Shown here: positions 60,081-64,000 of the stretch, piece after piece | Layout of the letters: each line of letters opens with the position of its first letter | Numbering within the stretch: position 1 is the stretch's first letter | Assembly: GCA_028023455.1 (NCBI GenBank) | Contig: JAQFVV010000012.1 | Coordinates: 6,794,499 to 6,858,498, forward strand | DNA from: Epiperipatus broadwayi | Taxonomy: Eukaryota > Onychophora > Udeonychophora > Euonychophora > Peripatidae | DNA length: 64,000 bases | Direction of reading: 5' to 3' | The notes under the pieces: generated by a model | The model's input: only the letters and a program-made list of their open reading frames with translations | What the model was told of the DNA's origin: nothing | Database searches by the model: none | Made by a program: the position numbers and the translations under genes

Positions 60081-61894
60081 AAAATATTATTAAACAAATC
60101 TGTGCAGATTGTTCAAACGAAAAATTTAAATTTAAAAATTAATATTTAAATATAAACATAATAAATTTTATTCCTCAATTTTATTTATATGTGTGTTAAT
60201 AAATGTTGTGTGTTAATTACTGTCAGTGGCTTATTTCATTTTTTTTTATTAAATATTAATATACTTCTTTTAAGCAAGTTTTATATTAAATCTCTGTGTC
60301 ACTATGAGCTAGTGGCATGGGCTGACAGTCGCAATAAAATATACATGTAAAAAAAATGTGAATCTTTAACTTACGTATCTGCCTATTATATAAATTTTCT
60401 AGGTTAAATGGCCTGGTGGCACCCTGTATGGCAGATATGGTAAGACTCTAATTTTGCTGACCGTTATAAAAGATTACTCAGATACAATTTTAAAAATTTA
60501 GTTAAATTTATTTAAAAATTATAACTTGAACAACAAACAAATATAAGAAAAAGTCTTTTAAAATTTAGCCTTTCTAGAATTTTTCCATTTGTTTGACTAT
60601 ATCAGATGACTTTATTCCATGGATGTTCATAAAAAGTTCAAATAATGGAAGTAACATGGATAAGCATGATCATTAGATGTTAAGTTCCAGAGTATGCCAT
60701 TCTATCTCTGCACAATCATACAGAATTCTGTCTAACTTGATGTTTCCTTTATGAGAGATGCTATGTGTGTTCATAAGTCTTACTTGTTTCTGGTATTTTT
60801 TCCCCATAAGTAAAAAAAAGTTATTGTCCTTGAGTATTTGCTTCCAAACATACTTTACATGAAAAATAAATTACTTTGAAAACAATCTGAAGGTTGTTGA
60901 TTTTTTTTTAAAAAAAAAAAACAGAATCACAATAAAATTTAATGGACAATATAATTTTACAAGCTGTTTTGATGTCAAATGTTAAAAATTTGCAAATCCT
61001 GCAATTAAATTTTATATTTATTTAATAATAACAAAACATTATTTAAATATAGGCTAAAATCTAAATATAAGTCAATCAAAGTTAATTATTTGTATGATTC
61101 AAACTTGATCAAATATTATTTGTCAGCTGACTTTCCTTGAAACAAAATTTTGACTGAAAAGTTTTTATAATGCACATACATAATGCTTACCTCTGTTTTG
61201 AGATTGAAATTTCATTTGTTAGTGTGCATTGAAATATCAACTAATAAAAAACCAAATACATGATATAATAAACTCTTTTCTGTTTAACTGTTGGAATTAA
61301 TTTGTTCAAATGCATTGAAATGAAAACCAAAAAAAGAATCCATTTTTTATCTTAGAATCAGATATCTCCAAAAATATAAATTTTTATTCTTCATATCTTA
61401 TAAACTTTTTAAATGTTTTATTGCAAGACATCCAGAAAACTGGTGTAAGATGGCAAATCTTCAACCCACACCAAATCAAAAAAGAAAAATATATACCGAT
61501 GATTATTTAATTCTTGATAGTAGATGAATTAATAATTGATATTCCTTTTTTTAAAATCATGATATAATCATGCAATTTTGTTCCATACAACTTCTTGGTG
61601 AATTATGCAAAGCAATGTGTTAATTGTTTCCACCATTTTATAAATTTAATTTATTACTACACCAATTTTAACTCCAATCATAGCTAATATACTATCAGTT
61701 ACTAAGCATAAAATTTATTTATTAAAAGATTATATTTATTTAAAATATTTTTATTAAAAATCACCTTTCTTCCTGTAATTCCATGCATAGAATATGACCA
61801 GAGCTGCCACATGCAGATGTGCGGGTTGTGCGCGACACAAAGGTGCTTCACTACTGGGGTGCTAAGACACCAAAATAAAATAAATTTTATATTT
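60081..61894. other. AT-rich spacer
   Basis: Nothing supported. A more G+C-rich patch at 61800-61870 ('gatgtgcgggttgtgcgcga') is unexplained. Confidence 0.4.
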
Positions 61895-62310
61895 CATTAG
61901 AAATACATTCTGAGTGCAAATTTTTTTTATTTAAATATAAGAGGAATATTTATTTACTTAAACTTATTTGTGACAATTATCCAAGTTTGAATTTCTAGGC
62001 ACAAGCTCAAAATATACTACATATATACTTTTATCATTACATTTAAACTGAACAGACTAATGTCAGTTTGTCATGATAATTATTGACATTTATATGTAAA
62101 TAGTTAGATTTCTAAATCACTTTACTTCTAGAAACATATTCTGATTGTAAATATTTATTATTTAAACATAAGAGAAATATTTCTTCACTTAAACTTAGTG
62201 TGGCAATTGCTCTAGCCGTGAAATATATTTCATATATATTCTACCACTGCATAAAACTGAACAGGCCGATGCCCTTTTATCACTATAATTAATAAAATTT
62301 ATATATGAGT
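61895..62310 (+). repeat. Tandem duplication, period about 230 bp
   Basis: 'acttaaacttat' beside the 'ataagaggaatatttatt' block (about 61938-61970) recurs as 'ataagagaaatatttcttca' (about 62169-62200). The phrases 'aaactgaacag' and 'atgtcagtt'/'atgcccttt' follow at matching distance. A shorter third echo ('cttcacttaagtgaatgtaa') is near 62413. Confidence 0.6.
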
Positions 62311-62372
62311 GGTTAGCATAGCTGTCTTCCAAGCAGTTGGTCTGGGTTCACTTCCCGATCAACGCATTTGAC
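62307..62372 (+). repeat. tRNA-derived SINE head (Ala-like), partial
   Basis: Starts within the A box (GAGTGGTTAGCATAGCTG), keeps an anticodon arm GCTGT/AGCAG and the B-box region GGGTTCACTTCCC. The 5' acceptor part is missing. Confidence 0.6.
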
Positions 62373-62492
62373 ATATGAAAAATTTATCGAATAAATAACA
62401 TAAGTGTGAAAATTTCTTCACTTAAGTGAATGTAAGGCAAATCCTTAAAATCCCTAGATATCTGACTATATAGCATGACTAAGTTTTTTTTT

Positions 62493-62590
62493 TCATGTGT
62501 CATAGCATTGGCTGGGAAGCAAACCTGCTAACCCGGGACAACTGCTTGTAAGGCAGCTGTGCTGACCTCTTGACCACCAATGCTTGACAA
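62493..62590 (-). repeat. tRNA-derived SINE head (TAC-anticodon class)
   Basis: Minus strand: acceptor GCATTGG/CCAATGC, A-box region TGGTCAAGAGGTCAGCA, anticodon loop CTTACAA, and T-arm region GGTTTGCTTCCC. Near-identical to 12743-12838. Confidence 0.72.
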
Positions 62591-62612
62591 AATTGAAAAG
62601 TCATTTTTTCTT

Positions 62613-62706
62613 TTCATGTGTCAAAGCATCGGCCAGCTGGGAAGCAAACCCACAAACCTGGGACAACTGCTTGTAAGGCAGCTGTGCTGACTACTCGACC
62701 ACCAAC
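62613..62706 (-). repeat. tRNA-derived SINE head (TAC-anticodon class), second of a pair
   Basis: Same class and orientation, about 120 bp after the previous copy. It has a 4-bp insertion in the acceptor/T region (GGCCAGCTGGGAAGC) and a truncated 5' end. Confidence 0.68.
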
Positions 62707-64000
62707 TGAAATAATACAAAAAAAAAAAAATTATTATTGAGATTCTGAATGACACAAAGTGAAAACAAGATGGTTAAAGTCAATCTAATTAAAATTGATT
62801 GCTATTTATCACATTGCAGCTCCCAAAGTCAGGAGTGTTAATATATAAATAAAAAGGTAAAAATGTATAATTTTTTAATATTCTATTGTGTCTTTGGTTA
62901 AACAAAATTATATACATTCCTTGTTTTAATTAACTAATTTTATTTTATGGGTTGCAAATACAGATATATTAAAATTGTGCAAATTAATACTTCTGGCACA
63001 TAAATAATTGCTTATTTATTATAAATATAATTTTGTGCAATTTTATTGAATCAGTATTTGAGAAAATAAAATAAAATGCATATAAAGGGAAAAAAAATAT
63101 TTTATTTTATTGCTAATCATTAAGAATATTGTCCTAATTTTATTATTTTTTGCATATTCTGATTCAATACATAAAAATGCTAACAAAGAACTGATTTCAT
63201 ATTAAATTGAGCAGAACATTCCAAAACATTTAGGTAAACAATATAAGTGAAAAATCTGCATTGCTGCATATCAGTACATCTATAATTGCATTACTTTGCA
63301 TATGATATTCATTGTAGGACTTACAAATTAAAGAGGCAAAAAAAGAAGTAATTCATTTAGTATGTGATAAAATGTTTTAATTTCTGCAAAAAACATAGCC
63401 AGCCTTGATAATGTGAGGTCATGTATCATCACAATGCACTCGGACCAGGACTGTTCATGAGACTAGGGGCATCTAAATTTATCTTGCACCAAGGTGCCTT
63501 ATACTCATACCATGGGCCTGGTTGGTGCTCTACAGTTTTTTCATGCTTTTTAGATTTGAAGTGCTGTCGTGAACTCAACTGAATAAACATTTTTGAAATG
63601 TACCTTCTTATAAACTGCTAAATCTTGGCTGATAGATAACATGTGAAAATTACAATGACTAATATGTTTAGACAAAAGTATAAATAACAAAGCAGATTAA
63701 TGTTTAAAAACTGAGTGGGTTAATTTTTGAAAAGAATATATTTTTTTGTTTATTAGAGATGACTTCTCTGCATCAATATAACTTTGGCATTTGAAAAAAA
63801 TGTGTGTGTAGATATATTATTATTTATAGATATTTAACTTGGATAAATAAAATATGTTTTTAATAATCCTATAAATATTCTTGACAATTGGAGTGATATA
63901 AAATGACTTGTTCCAGCTTGGTAATTTTGTTAAATTAAGAATAAAAGTTAAGTCTTTTAGCATATAAGATAAATGATCTGGCCAGCTAGAGATCTAAGAA
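62707..64000. other. AT-rich spacer with a less AT-rich patch
   Basis: The patch 63410-63560 ('cactcggaccaggactgttc' and 'caccaaggtgccttatact') is mixed in composition but not recognised. The window ends in 'gataaatgatctggcc', which may be a scrap of family A. Confidence 0.4.

Overview
This window looks like a gene-poor stretch of a metazoan nuclear genome. It is very AT-rich (by eye about three quarters A+T) and I found no host protein-coding gene. No long ORF has credible coding character: the longest (about 195-207 codons) are readings of a trinucleotide array near 16.1-16.7 kb. The rest is dispersed repeats and AT-rich spacer. The mix of RTE-type LINE remnants, tRNA-derived SINEs and Penelope-like or retrozyme-like hammerhead repeats suggests an invertebrate, perhaps a mollusc, but the sequence does not settle the species.

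The most interesting content is a set of repeats carrying hammerhead self-cleaving ribozyme (HHR) cores. Family A has a CTGATGA / GTT-loop stem II / GAAA core with a very short stem III. It occurs as single copies (480-850, 38.2-38.6 kb), tandem partial dimers with periods of about 382, 416 and 464 bp (3.9-4.4, 32.4-33.1 and 46.8-47.6 kb), inverted dimers (52.73-53.43 kb) and near-perfect hairpins that have lost the core (10.6 and 52.0-52.2 kb). Family B is a fold-back element in which inverted arms carry divergent HHRs, followed by a unique 3' tail. Six copies (13.9, 22.9, 24.6, 37.4, 43.6 and 45.0 kb) are each bounded by a 13-bp direct repeat, perfect or with one mismatch, which fixes the element ends. 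Two copies are reduced to 60-80 bp but keep both ends. Two further fold-backs (53.6-54.0 and 55.0-55.4 kb) carry other HHR-like cores; one of them interrupts a LINE. HHRs in direct or inverted terminal repeats are known from Penelope-like retroelements, and HHRs in short tandem repeats from metazoan retrozymes. I infer that A and B are non-autonomous relatives of these.

Layout: 0-9 kb holds HHR family A copies, an RTE-type LINE 3' fragment (2.4-3.4 kb), duplicated AT-rich blocks and a fold-back. 9-16 kb holds an 810-bp terminal-inverted-repeat element, a perfect 72-bp palindrome, a tRNA-like SINE and a minimal family B element. 16-22 kb holds a 580-bp trinucleotide array and a degenerate tandem repeat. 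22-33 kb holds family B copies, a TA-flanked DNA transposon relic, a SINE with target-site duplication, and a family A tandem. 33-48 kb holds the most complete LINE (33.6-36.2 kb), three large family B elements and more family A. 48-64 kb holds SINEs, inverted dimers, a second LINE type interrupted by a fold-back, and scattered less AT-rich islands of unknown nature.

All coordinates and base-pairings were read by eye; no folding or database search was run.
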